The notes under the pieces: generated by a model | The model's database searches: none | Told to the model about the DNA's origin: nothing | Seen by the model: only the letters and a program-made list of their open reading frames with translations | Origin: Streptomyces sp. MUM 178J | Lineage (GTDB): Bacteria > Actinomycetota > Actinomycetes > Streptomycetales > Streptomycetaceae | Direction of reading: 5' to 3' | NCBI RefSeq assembly: GCF_022414575.1 | Contig: NZ_JADWYQ010000002.1 | Coordinates: 216,873-280,872 of the forward strand | DNA length: 64,000 nt | Program-made: the position numbers and the translations under genes | Part shown: piece by piece, positions 1 through 7,548 of the stretch | Position numbering within the stretch: position 1 is the first letter of the stretch | Layout of the letters: each line of letters begins with the position of its first letter

Positions 1-205
1 ATCCTGCACCGAACTGCTCACCGCACCGCAAACATTCCCGCCGCTCCGTGACGCGACGTGACGAGAATCTCGCCCCCTGAAGCGCCCAGGGCTGGCCAGG
101 ACGGCACACATGGGGCACGATCTGCGCAATGCCGAAAACCTACGGCTGCGTAACTTCGCCGGGAGAACACTCCTTCCCCGGGCATGACGAAAGGGTGTTC
201 TCCCA

Positions 206-922
206 ATGGCAGAACTCGTCTACCGGCCGGTCGTCGGCGCCGCACTGACGATGTTCAAGGCACTGGACCTGAAGATCGACACCCAGGGCTCCGAGCACAT
301 CCCGCGTACCGGCGGCGCGGTGCTGGTGAGCAACCACATCAGCTATCTCGACTTCATCTTCACCGGCCTCGCCGCCCTCCCGCAGAAGCGGCTGGTGCGC
401 TTCATGGCGAAGGACTCCGTCTTCCGGCACAAGATCTCCGGGCCGCTGATGCGCGGTATGAAGCACATCCCGGTGGACCGCAGACAGGGTGAGGCGGCCT
501 ATGCCCACGCACTGGACTCGCTGCGCTCCGGCGAGGTCGTCGGGGTCTTCCCCGAGGCGACGATCTCGCAGTCCTTCACTCTGAAGTCCTTCAAGTCGGG
601 TGCGGCGAGGCTGGCGCAGGAGGCCGGTGTGCCGCTGATCCCGATGGCGCTGTGGGGCACCCAGCGGCTGTGGACCAAGGGCCGACCGCGCAACTTCGGG
701 CGCAGCCACATCCCGGTGACGATACGGGTGGGCGAGCCCGTCGAGGCGCCGTCCGACCAGTACGCGGGGGCGATCACCCGCCGGCTGCGCGAGCGGGTGC
801 AGGAACTGCTGGAAGCCGCGCAGCGCGCCTATCCGGTGCGCCCGAAGGACGCGGACGACACCTGGTGGATTCCGGCGCACCTGGGCGGCACCGCCCCGAC
901 GCCGGCTGCCGTACGGGACTGA
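206..922 (+). CDS. 1-acyl-sn-glycerol-3-phosphate acyltransferase (PlsC family)
   Basis: A 238-residue acyltransferase expected to acylate lysophosphatidic acid, or a related lyso-lipid, at the cytoplasmic face of the membrane. Block I of the PlsC fold is present as NHISYLD (His44 and Asp49, the HX4D catalytic pair). Block III appears as FPEATIS (about residues 115-121), where alanine replaces the usual glycine of FPEGTRS. The start at 206 is preceded by AAAGGGTG at a good distance; an ATG at 184 lies in another frame. The gene stands alone and ends just before a strong hairpin. Substrate preference cannot be read from the sequence. Confidence 0.9.
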   Translation: MAELVYRPVVGAALTMFKALDLKIDTQGSEHIPRTGGAVLVSNHISYLDFIFTGLAALPQKRLVRFMAKDSVFRHKISGPLMRGMKHIPVDRRQGEAAYAHALDSLRSGEVVGVFPEATISQSFTLKSFKSGAARLAQEAGVPLIPMALWGTQRLWTKGRPRNFGRSHIPVTIRVGEPVEAPSDQYAGAITRRLRERVQELLEAAQRAYPVRPKDADDTWWIPAHLGGTAPTPAAVRD

Positions 923-940
923 GAGGCGGCACGATCCGCT

Positions 941-988
941 GAAGCGCTGTGGGCTCCCGTCCGTCCGGACGGGAGCCCACAGCGCTTC
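941..988. terminator. Bidirectional hairpin terminator
   Basis: Two perfectly complementary 23-base arms (941-963 and 966-988) are separated by only two bases. The structure lies between the convergent ends of the PlsC gene (stop at 922) and the threonine aldolase gene (stop at 1015). There is no U-tract, as is common in high-GC actinomycetes. Confidence 0.9.
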
Positions 989-1014
989 ACACGCGCGCGC
1001 TTCACACGCGTCGC

Positions 1015-2103
1015 TCAGTGCGCCATCTCTTCCTTGAGCGCCTGGACGAAGGCGTCCACATCGTCCTCGGTCGTGTCGAACGAGCACATCCAGCGGACGT
1101 CGCCGGCCGCCTCGTCCCAGAAGTAGAAGCGGAAGCGCTTCTGCAGACGCTCGCTCACCGCGTGCGGCAGCCGGGCGAAGACCGCGTTCGCCTGCACCGG
1201 GTAGAGGATCTCCACCCCCTCGACGGCCCGCACGCCTTCCGCGAGCCGCTGGGCCATCGTGTTGGCGTGCCGGGCGTTGCGCAGCCACAGGTCGCGGGCG
1301 AGCAGCGCCTCCAGCTGCACCGAGACAAAGCGCATCTTGGAGGCGAGCTGCATCGACAGCTTCCGCAGATGCCTCATCCGCCGGACGGCGTCCGGGTTGA
1401 GCACCACGACGGCCTCGCCGAACAGCGCGCCGTTCTTGGTCCCGCCGAGGGTGAGGACGTCGACCCCGGCGGCGTTGGCGAAGGCCCGCATCGGCACGTC
1501 GAGCGAGGCCGCCGCGTTGGCTATCCGGGCGCCGTCGAGGTGCACCTTCAGGCCGAGGCCGTGGGCGTGCTCGCAGATCGCCTTGATCTCGGCGGGCGTG
1601 TAGACGGTCCCCAGCTCGGTGTTCTGGGCGAGGGAGACCACCTGCGGCATGGCTCGGTGCTCGTCGTCGAAGCCCCATGCCTGCCGGTCGATCAGCTCGG
1701 GGGTGAGCTTGCCGTCGGGGGTGGGGACGGTGAGGAGCTTCAGTCCGCCCATCCGCTCGGGCGCGCCGCCCTCGTCCACGTTGATGTGCGCTGACTCGGC
1801 GCAGATCACGGCGCCCCAGCGGTCGGTCAGCGCCTGGAGCGCCACGACGTTCGCGCCGGTTCCGTTGAAGACGGGGAACGCCTCGGCCATGGGACCGAAG
1901 TGGCTGTGCATCACGCGCTGGAGATGCCCCGTGTACTCGTCCTCGCCGTAGGCGATCTGGTGACCGCCGTTGGCGAGGGCGAGCGCCGCCAGGATCTCGG
2001 GGTGCACACCGGCGTAGTTGTCGCTGGCGAAGCCGCGTACCTCGGGGTCGTGGTGACGTCGGGCGTCGGTCTTCACCGGTGTCCCGGCGCTCACCACGGT
2101 CAC
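1015..2103 (-). CDS. Threonine aldolase / beta-eliminating lyase family PLP enzyme
   Basis: A fold-type I PLP enzyme of 362 residues related to low-specificity threonine aldolases, which cleave threonine to glycine and acetaldehyde. Visible hallmarks are the His of SAHINVDEGG, the cofactor-binding Asp190 in HLDGARI, and the Schiff-base lysine in GGTKNG (Lys223). I choose GTG at 2103 because it overlaps the stop of the upstream SDR gene as GTGA, and because longer readings lose similarity and read antisense to the SDR. It is the last gene of an operon with the SDR and DUF6421 genes. The true substrate may differ from threonine, because the neighbours do not belong to a known threonine pathway. 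Confidence 0.88.
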   Translation of the reverse strand: MTVVSAGTPVKTDARRHHDPEVRGFASDNYAGVHPEILAALALANGGHQIAYGEDEYTGHLQRVMHSHFGPMAEAFPVFNGTGANVVALQALTDRWGAVICAESAHINVDEGGAPERMGGLKLLTVPTPDGKLTPELIDRQAWGFDDEHRAMPQVVSLAQNTELGTVYTPAEIKAICEHAHGLGLKVHLDGARIANAAASLDVPMRAFANAAGVDVLTLGGTKNGALFGEAVVVLNPDAVRRMRHLRKLSMQLASKMRFVSVQLEALLARDLWLRNARHANTMAQRLAEGVRAVEGVEILYPVQANAVFARLPHAVSERLQKRFRFYFWDEAAGDVRWMCSFDTTEDDVDAFVQALKEEMAH

Positions 2104-2858
2104 GGCTTGGGAGTCAGCCACAGGCGCTGTCCATTCACTTCCTCGGCGGGCCGGTCCCAGACTCCGGCGATGGCCTCGGCCAGTTCCTTGACGTCGGTGA
2201 AGCCCGCGAACTTCGCATTCGGGCGCTCGGCGCGCATGGCGTCGTGCACCAGTGCCTTGATGACCAGGATGGCAGCCGCGGCTCCGGGGCCGTGCTCGCC
2301 CCCCGCCTTGCGGAAGGCGTCGCCGAGCGCCAGCGTCCAGGCCTCGGCGGCGGCCTTGGATGCGGCGTAGGCGGCGTTCCCGGCGGTCGGCTTGCTCGCT
2401 CCGGCGGCGCTGATCAGCACATAGCGGCCGCGGTCGCTGCGCAGCAGCGCGTCGTGGAAGGCGAGGGAGGTGTGCTGGACGGTGCGGATCAGCAGCCTCT
2501 CCAACAGGTTCCAGTCGGCCAGGTCGGTGTCGGCGAAGGTGGCGCTGCCGCGCCAGCCGCCGACGAGGTGGACCAGTCCGTCGACCCGGCCGAACTCCTT
2601 CTCGGTCTTGGCCGCCCATTCGCGGGCTGCGCCGAGGTCGAGCAGGTCGACGGTGTCCCCTGTGACGGTCGCGCCGCCGTGCGCATAGCGGGCGGCGTCC
2701 ACGGCCTCGGCGAGGCGTACGGGGTCGGCGTCGGAGGCGACGACAGTCGCACCGGCCTCGGCGAGGCGCAGCAGGGTCGCGCGTCCTGCCGGTCCCGCCG
2801 CTCCGGCGACCGCGACGACGGCGCCCTCCAGGGGCCCTCCGTTGCCGTTTGCGTTCAT
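2100..2858 (-). CDS. SDR family NAD(P)-dependent oxidoreductase
   Basis: A 252-residue short-chain dehydrogenase. The N-terminal Rossmann motif is atypical, reading AGAAGPAG in place of TGxxxGxG. The catalytic Ser region (LISAAGAS) and the YAASK active-site motif are intact. The ATG at 2858 is chosen because AGGAGG precedes it at good spacing; an upstream ATG at 2897 has no comparable site. The gene sits between DUF6421 (35-bp gap) and the threonine aldolase-like gene (4-bp overlap), so the three are probably co-transcribed. The substrate is unknown. Confidence 0.88.
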   Translation of the reverse strand: MNANGNGGPLEGAVVAVAGAAGPAGRATLLRLAEAGATVVASDADPVRLAEAVDAARYAHGGATVTGDTVDLLDLGAAREWAAKTEKEFGRVDGLVHLVGGWRGSATFADTDLADWNLLERLLIRTVQHTSLAFHDALLRSDRGRYVLISAAGASKPTAGNAAYAASKAAAEAWTLALGDAFRKAGGEHGPGAAAAILVIKALVHDAMRAERPNAKFAGFTDVKELAEAIAGVWDRPAEEVNGQRLWLTPKP

Positions 2859-2893
2859 GGGCGTCGCCTCCTGGGTGCTGTGGGTGGGGGAGC

Positions 2894-4342
2894 TCACGCG
2901 GCGGCCTGCCCGGCGCTCTGCGCCTCGCCGGCCGACGTGCTCTGTGCCGTGCTCTGTGCGGTGATGCCCTTCGTGGAGGCGATCACACCCTTGAGCTTCT
3001 TGGCCAGCGCCTCATAGAACATGCTCAGCGGAAACTCGTCCGGAAGCACGTCGTCCACGAGCTTGCGCGGCGGCTGGGTCAGGTCGAGGGCGTCCGGGCC
3101 CTTGGCCCAGCGCGAGCCGGGGTGCGGGGCGAGATAGGAGGAGACCAGCTCGTACGCGGCGAACCAGTGGACCAGCTTGGGGCGGTCGATGCCGTCGCGG
3201 TAGAGCTTCTCGATCTCCGCGCAGAGCTGGTTGGTGACCTGCGGGGCGCGCTCCCAGTCGATCTTGAGGGTGTTGTCGGTCCAGCGCACCACATCGTGCT
3301 TGTGGAGGTAGGCGAAGAGAAGCTGGCCGCCGAGGCCGTCGTAGTTGCGCACCCGGTCGCCGCTGACGGGGAAGCGGAACATCCGGTCGAAGAGGACCGC
3401 GTACTGCACGTCGCGCCCGTGCTGGTTGCCCTCGGCTTCCAGCTTCACGGCCTCCTTGAAGGCGGTGAGGTCGCAGCGCAGCTCCTCGAGGCCGTACATC
3501 CAGAACGGCTGGCGCTGCTTGATCATGAAGGGGTCGAAGGGCAGGTCGCCGTGGCTGTGGGTGCGGTCGTGGACCATGTCCCACAGGACGAACGCCTGCT
3601 GGCAGCGCTCCTGGTCGCCGACCATCTCACGGATGTCGTCGGGGAGCTGCAGGCTGAGGATGCGGACGGCCTCCTCGGTGACGCGGCGGAAGCGCGCGGC
3701 CTCGCGGTCGCAGAAGATGCCGCCCCAGCTGAACCGCTCGGGGGCCTCGCGGACGGCGATCGTCTCGGGGAAGAGAACGGCCGAGTTGGTGTCGTATCCC
3801 GCGGTGAAGTCCTCGAAGGTGATGCCGCAGAAGAGGGGGTTGTCATAGCGGGTGGCCTCAAGCTCGGCGAGCCAGTCGGGCCAGACCATGCGCAGCACGA
3901 CCGCTTCGAGGTTGCGGTCCGGGTTGCCGTTCTGCGTGTACATGGGGAACAGCACCAGGTGCTGGAGCCCGTCCACGCGGTCGGCGGCGGGCTGGAAGGC
4001 GAGCAGCGAGTCGAGGAAGTCGGGCACGCCGAAGCCGTCGTCCGCCCACCTGCGCAGGTCGGCGACCAGCGCACGGTGGTAGGCGGCGTCGTGCGGGACG
4101 AGCGGGGAGAGTTCCTCGACGCCCTTGATCACCTGCCCCAGCACGGCCTCTGCGGCGGTGCGCTCGGGGGCGTCCTCGGCGGTGAAGTCGATCGATCCGT
4201 CCTTGGACTGCCATGGGCGGATCTGCTCGACGGCATTCTTGAGCGCCGGCCAGGCCCGGTGCTCGATCACCGGGTCGCCTTGGGGTGCGGCCCCGCGGGA
4301 AACACCTCCGGCGGCGGCGTCCTGCACAAGAATTTCCGTCAT
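2894..4342 (-). CDS. DUF6421 family protein
   Basis: A 482-residue soluble protein of a family I recognise as DUF6421, found in actinomycetes and without an assigned biochemical role. It has no signal peptide or membrane span. The sequence is rich in aromatic and acidic residues, with conserved-looking stretches such as WDMVHDRTHSHGDLPFDPF and QRQPFWMYGLEELRCD. The HDRTHSHGD segment could bind a metal, but this is speculation. The ATG at 4342 follows GGAGGAAG. The gene leads the three-gene operon with the SDR and the threonine aldolase-like enzyme, so a joint metabolic role is likely. The tail is low-complexity (Ala/Gln/Ser). Confidence 0.8.
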   Translation of the reverse strand: MTEILVQDAAAGGVSRGAAPQGDPVIEHRAWPALKNAVEQIRPWQSKDGSIDFTAEDAPERTAAEAVLGQVIKGVEELSPLVPHDAAYHRALVADLRRWADDGFGVPDFLDSLLAFQPAADRVDGLQHLVLFPMYTQNGNPDRNLEAVVLRMVWPDWLAELEATRYDNPLFCGITFEDFTAGYDTNSAVLFPETIAVREAPERFSWGGIFCDREAARFRRVTEEAVRILSLQLPDDIREMVGDQERCQQAFVLWDMVHDRTHSHGDLPFDPFMIKQRQPFWMYGLEELRCDLTAFKEAVKLEAEGNQHGRDVQYAVLFDRMFRFPVSGDRVRNYDGLGGQLLFAYLHKHDVVRWTDNTLKIDWERAPQVTNQLCAEIEKLYRDGIDRPKLVHWFAAYELVSSYLAPHPGSRWAKGPDALDLTQPPRKLVDDVLPDEFPLSMFYEALAKKLKGVIASTKGITAQSTAQSTSAGEAQSAGQAAA

Positions 4343-4752
4343 GTCACTTCCTCCACGGGAGAACCTCGCGTCACCACACCGTATCCAGCACCGGATTCCC
4401 ACAGCAAGGGGGCCCATGAAAGATACTCTCGTCCACACCCCCTGATCGCCGAAGTTTTTCCTGTCAGCAACCCTGCCGACGCTCGCTTCTGCGAGAGCAC
4501 AGAGCCTCGGAGGCGGCCACGAGGCACCGTGGCCGGGCCCGGGCAGGGCTCGCCCGCCCCTGCGTCGCGGCCCCTGCGTCAAGGCCCCTGCGTCAAGGCG
4601 TGCGGGACACGCCCACGAGCGGGTGACGGAGTGCGGCGCCTCCCGTGCGGGACCGGGTTCGCCGCCGGACGGGGCCGTTAGGCTGCGTGCTGCCGCGCGG
4701 CCGCCGGCGGGCGGCGGCCGCGGGAGCCGCCGTCGACGGAAGCGAGAGAACC
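4343..4752. other. Divergent intergenic region, 410 bp
   Basis: This region lies between the divergent DUF6421 operon and the GDPD gene and must carry both promoters. I see no coding region. It contains three 14-bp tandem units at 4556-4597 and a small inverted repeat (GGCCAC / GTGGCC, 4515-4534). Confidence 0.6.
4556..4597. repeat. Three tandem 14-bp repeats
   Basis: Units 4556-4569, 4570-4583 and 4584-4597 each begin GCCCCTGCGTC. Units two and three are identical. They lie in the intergenic region upstream of the GDPD gene, with no known function. Confidence 0.85.
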
Positions 4753-5436
4753 TTGACTTTCCTCACCATCGGTCACCGCGGAGTCATGGGCGTCGAGCCG
4801 GAGAACACCGTGCGCTCGTTCGTCCGCGCCGAACGGTCCGGCATGGACGCCATCGAACTCGATCTGCACCTCAGCAAGGACGGCGCGCTGGTCGTCATGC
4901 ACGATGCCGACGTGGACCGCACGACGGACGGAAAGGGGCCCATCGCCGAGAAGACCCTGGCGGAGCTGCGGGAGCTGGACGCCGGCCAGGGCGAGCGCGT
5001 CCCGCTCTTCGAGGAGGTGCTGGATGCCGTGCACTCCCCACTCCAGGCGGAGATCAAGGACGTGGCCGCGGCGCAGTCACTGGCCGAGGTGATGCTGCGC
5101 CGCGATCTGACCGACCGCGTCGAGGTGTCGTCCTTCCACGACGACGCGGTCGCCGAGATCGCCCGGCTGGTGCCGGGCGTGCGCACGGTGCTGGTCGCCA
5201 GCCGCTGGGGGGCGGACATCGTGGACCGGGCCAAGGCGGTCGGCGCGGGCGCGCTCGCGCTGAACATCCGGCGGCTGACGCTGGAGACGGTCGAGCGCGC
5301 GCACGGCGAGAAACTGCGGGTGATCGGCTGGGTGGTCAACACTCAGGATCATCTGCGGCTGGTGCGCGCCCTGGAGCTGGACGGCGCGACGACCGACTTC
5401 CCGGAGATCAGACGCACGGGCCGGTTCACGGCCTGA
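4753..5436 (+). CDS. Glycerophosphodiester phosphodiesterase
   Basis: A 227-residue GDPD-family enzyme, expected to hydrolyse glycerophosphodiesters to sn-glycerol-3-phosphate and an alcohol. The family signature is clear: GHRG near the N-terminus, PENT, the metal-ligand ELDLHLSKDG segment, the general-acid His in VVMHD, and AEIKD in the second metal site. No signal peptide is seen, so it is probably cytoplasmic. I set the start at TTG 4753, just before LTFLTIGHRG, because upstream codons (from 4645) are Arg/Ala-rich and unlike the family. Weak GGAAGCGAGAG precedes it. The start codon is less certain than the gene. Confidence 0.85.
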   Translation: MTFLTIGHRGVMGVEPENTVRSFVRAERSGMDAIELDLHLSKDGALVVMHDADVDRTTDGKGPIAEKTLAELRELDAGQGERVPLFEEVLDAVHSPLQAEIKDVAAAQSLAEVMLRRDLTDRVEVSSFHDDAVAEIARLVPGVRTVLVASRWGADIVDRAKAVGAGALALNIRRLTLETVERAHGEKLRVIGWVVNTQDHLRLVRALELDGATTDFPEIRRTGRFTA

Positions 5437-5441
5437 GTCGC

Positions 5442-5545
5442 CGGCTCTTCCGTGCGGCTCCTCCGTGCGGCTCTTCCGGGCGGCTCTTCCGGGCGGCTCT
5501 TCAGAGCAGTACGTCAGGGCAGTTCGTCAGGGCAGCTCTGCAGGG
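5442..5545. repeat. Eight degenerate tandem 13-bp repeats
   Basis: Eight consecutive 13-base units run from 5442 to 5545. The first four read CGGCTC(T/C)TCCG(T/G)G; the fifth is intermediate; the last three read CAG(T/C)(A/T/C)C(G/T)(T/G)CAGGG. They fill the gap between the convergent GDPD and GNAT genes and run over the 3' end and stop codon (5527) of the GNAT gene. Confidence 0.85.
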
Positions 5546-6093
5546 CCGAGCTCCTTGACCAGCAGCTCGAAGGCCAGGTCGGAACGCTGGGGTATGCCGA
5601 AGCGCTCGTCGCCGTACGGGAAGGGACTGCGCTGTCCCGTACGGCGGTAGCCGCGCCGCTCGTACCAGGCGATCAGCTCCTCGCGCACAGAGATCACGGT
5701 CATATGCATCTCGCGCACGCCCCACTCGTCGCGCACCGTGCGCTCCGCCTCGGCGATGATCCGGCGGCCCAGGCCCGACCCCTGGAGTTCGGGCCGGACC
5801 GCGAACATCCCGAAGTAGGCGGCGTCACCGCGGCGCTCCAACTGGCAGCAGGCGATCAGCTCGCCGTCCCGCTCGACCGCCAGCAGCCGACTGCCGGCCT
5901 TGGTGATCACCTCGCGCACGCCCTCGGGGTCCGTCCGCTGTCCGTCGAGCAGATCAGCCTCGGTGGTCCAGCCGGCCCGGCTCGCGTCGCCGCGGTAGGC
6001 GGACTCGATCAGCGGCACAACCGCCGGCACATCGGCCTCGACCGCGTCGCGGTAGGTCATTTCGCCGGCACTCGGGGGTGGTGCGGTGTCCAT
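5527..6093 (-). CDS. GNAT family N-acetyltransferase
   Basis: A 188-residue acetyl-CoA-dependent N-acyltransferase. The acetyl-CoA-binding motif A is visible as RPELQGSGLGRRII (about residues 99-112). A later WYERRGYRRTGQ segment matches the GNAT motif B region. The substrate is unknown. The last codons lie in a 13-bp tandem-repeat array, so the C-terminus may have been altered by repeat slippage. The gene is divergent from the VOC gene at 6171. Confidence 0.88.
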   Translation of the reverse strand: MDTAPPPSAGEMTYRDAVEADVPAVVPLIESAYRGDASRAGWTTEADLLDGQRTDPEGVREVITKAGSRLLAVERDGELIACCQLERRGDAAYFGMFAVRPELQGSGLGRRIIAEAERTVRDEWGVREMHMTVISVREELIAWYERRGYRRTGQRSPFPYGDERFGIPQRSDLAFELLVKELGPAELP

Positions 6094-6170
6094 GCGGCTA
6101 CTCTCCGTCGTCCATGGTCGGTTGGGGCGCCATTGAGCCTAACCCCGCCGACGGGCCTACTGTTTGGACC

Positions 6171-6569
6171 ATGGTTCATGTGCTGAGCAGCCGGACCCTG
6201 CTGCGTCCGGCGGATCCAGAGCGGTCCAGGCGGTTCTACGGGGAGCAGCTGGGGCTGCCGGTCTACCGCGAGTTCGGCACCGGCCCGGAGCGGGGCACGG
6301 TCTACTTCCTCGGCGGCGGCTTCCTTGAGGTGTCGGGGCGTCTGCCGGACGGGGAGGGCCCACGGGCGACGCCGGCGGTGCAGCTCTGGTTCCAGGTCGA
6401 GGACGCGGCGGCGGCCCACGCGGAGCTGGCGGCGGCGGGCGTGACGGTGCTGCGCGAGCCGGTGCGGGAGCCGTGGGGGCTGATCGAGATGTGGATCGCG
6501 GACCCGGACGGCCATCGCATCGCCGTGGTCGAGGTGCCCGCCGACCATCCGCTGCGCTACCGCCCCTGA
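6171..6569 (+). CDS. VOC (glyoxalase/bleomycin-resistance fold) family protein
   Basis: A 132-residue vicinal oxygen chelate domain protein. It shows the paired beta-alpha-beta-beta-beta layout with RRFYGEQLGLPVYRE in the first module and ADPDGHRIAVVEV at the end. The family includes glyoxalases, dioxygenases and antibiotic-binding proteins, and the substrate cannot be assigned. ATG 6171 is chosen over 6078 because homology begins there. No ribosome-binding site is evident, so the mRNA may be leaderless. It diverges from the GNAT gene. Confidence 0.82.
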   Translation: MVHVLSSRTLLRPADPERSRRFYGEQLGLPVYREFGTGPERGTVYFLGGGFLEVSGRLPDGEGPRATPAVQLWFQVEDAAAAHAELAAAGVTVLREPVREPWGLIEMWIADPDGHRIAVVEVPADHPLRYRP

Positions 6570-6880
6570 ACGGCGACGGCCGACCGGGGCGGGGGAGACG
6601 GGCGGCCTCTTCGGCGTACGAGTGCGCCGTGCGGCCGCCGCGCGAGCGCGGCGGGGCGCGGCTCTGCGGGGCGGGGCTCGGCTCTGCGTCTCGTCGGCGT
6701 CCGGGTGCCGCATACGGGTCGTCGTGCGGGCGCCGCACCGCGGAGGGCGGCCTTCCGCTGGAGCCGGGGCGGAGCGTCGCTCGATTCGCCGCCCCGCGCC
6801 CCCTTCGCACACCTGTGCGCTCGCGTAGGCGGCGTCTGGACGGGCATTCACTCCTCGACACGGTCGAAGGGGGGTGCGCC
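6570..6880. other. GC-rich intergenic region, 311 bp
   Basis: I see no supportable gene here. The sequence is extremely GC-rich, with short imperfect direct repeats of GCGGGGC and GGCTCTGC around 6650-6690. It presumably carries the promoter of the DUF5134 gene. Confidence 0.5.
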
Positions 6881-7456
6881 GTGTATGGAGCGTCGGCGGT
6901 CGGCTGGTTGCTCATGGCGCTGTGCGGCGCGACGGGCGGCTACTGCCTGCTGCGGATGCGCCGCTGCGCGGGCGCGGCGCGCAAAGCGGCCGGGAGCGAA
7001 GCTCTGATGGGAATCGGCATGGCCGCGATGGCGGCCCCGACCGCGGTGTTCACCCCGCCGGAGTGGACCTGGGCGGTTTACGCGCTGGTGTTTGGCGCGG
7101 TCGCACTGCCGGCCCTGCGTCCCGCGGTGCGCAGCACACACCATCTGCACCATCTTGTCGGCTCGCTGGCCATGGTCTACATGGCCACGGCGCACCCCGT
7201 GGCGGCGGGCACATCCGGGCACGGCGCTCATGCCGTCGGGGGTCATCCGGCCGGGGGCGCGCCACTGCTGACCGGGCTGCTGCTCGTCTACTACACGGTC
7301 TATGTGCTGCGTTCCGGGGCGCGGCTGATACCCGCGCCCGCGGCGGCGGGCGTGGCGACGCCACCCTCGGTGGCCTGGGCGGCACGGCCGGAACTGGCAC
7401 TGGCCTGCCGGGTGTCGATGGGGATGGCGATGCTGACGATGCTTCTCGCTCTGTGA
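6881..7456 (+). CDS. DUF5134 domain integral membrane protein
   Basis: A 191-residue protein with about five hydrophobic segments, matching the DUF5134 family of actinomycete membrane proteins of unknown function. Between the middle segments is a His-rich stretch (STHHLHHL, then AHPVAAGTSGHGAHAVGGH), which could bind copper or another metal. GTG 6881 follows a GAAGGGGGG ribosome-binding site. It lies 92 bp before an M56 metallopeptidase gene on the same strand. A metal-related role is inference only. Confidence 0.78.
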   Translation: MYGASAVGWLLMALCGATGGYCLLRMRRCAGAARKAAGSEALMGIGMAAMAAPTAVFTPPEWTWAVYALVFGAVALPALRPAVRSTHHLHHLVGSLAMVYMATAHPVAAGTSGHGAHAVGGHPAGGAPLLTGLLLVYYTVYVLRSGARLIPAPAAAGVATPPSVAWAARPELALACRVSMGMAMLTMLLAL

Positions 7457-7511
7457 GACGGATTCTCTCGGAGTGCAAACCGTGGCGTGCGTCACTTGGA
7501 GCCCGCGACCA

Positions 7512-7523
7512 TACCCCCGGGTA
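7512..7523. promoter_or_regulatory. Possible metal-repressor operator upstream of M56 gene
   Basis: TACCCCCGGGTA has inverted TACCC/GGGTA arms and lies 26 bp before the ATG of the M56 gene. TACCCC..GGGGTA palindromes are typical of CsoR-type copper operators in actinomycetes. This one has a shorter centre, so the assignment is tentative. Confidence 0.35.
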
Positions 7524-7548
7524 GGCGCACGCTCATAGGGTGGACGGC

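Noticed and set aside
1..205. Possible small minus-strand gene at the left edge
   Set aside because: The readings are Arg-rich, without ribosome-binding site or recognisable motif, and overlap the PlsC gene.
1015..2619. Open reading of 534 codons for the threonine aldolase-like gene
   Set aside because: The extra 170 codons are in another frame of the SDR gene with typical shadow composition.
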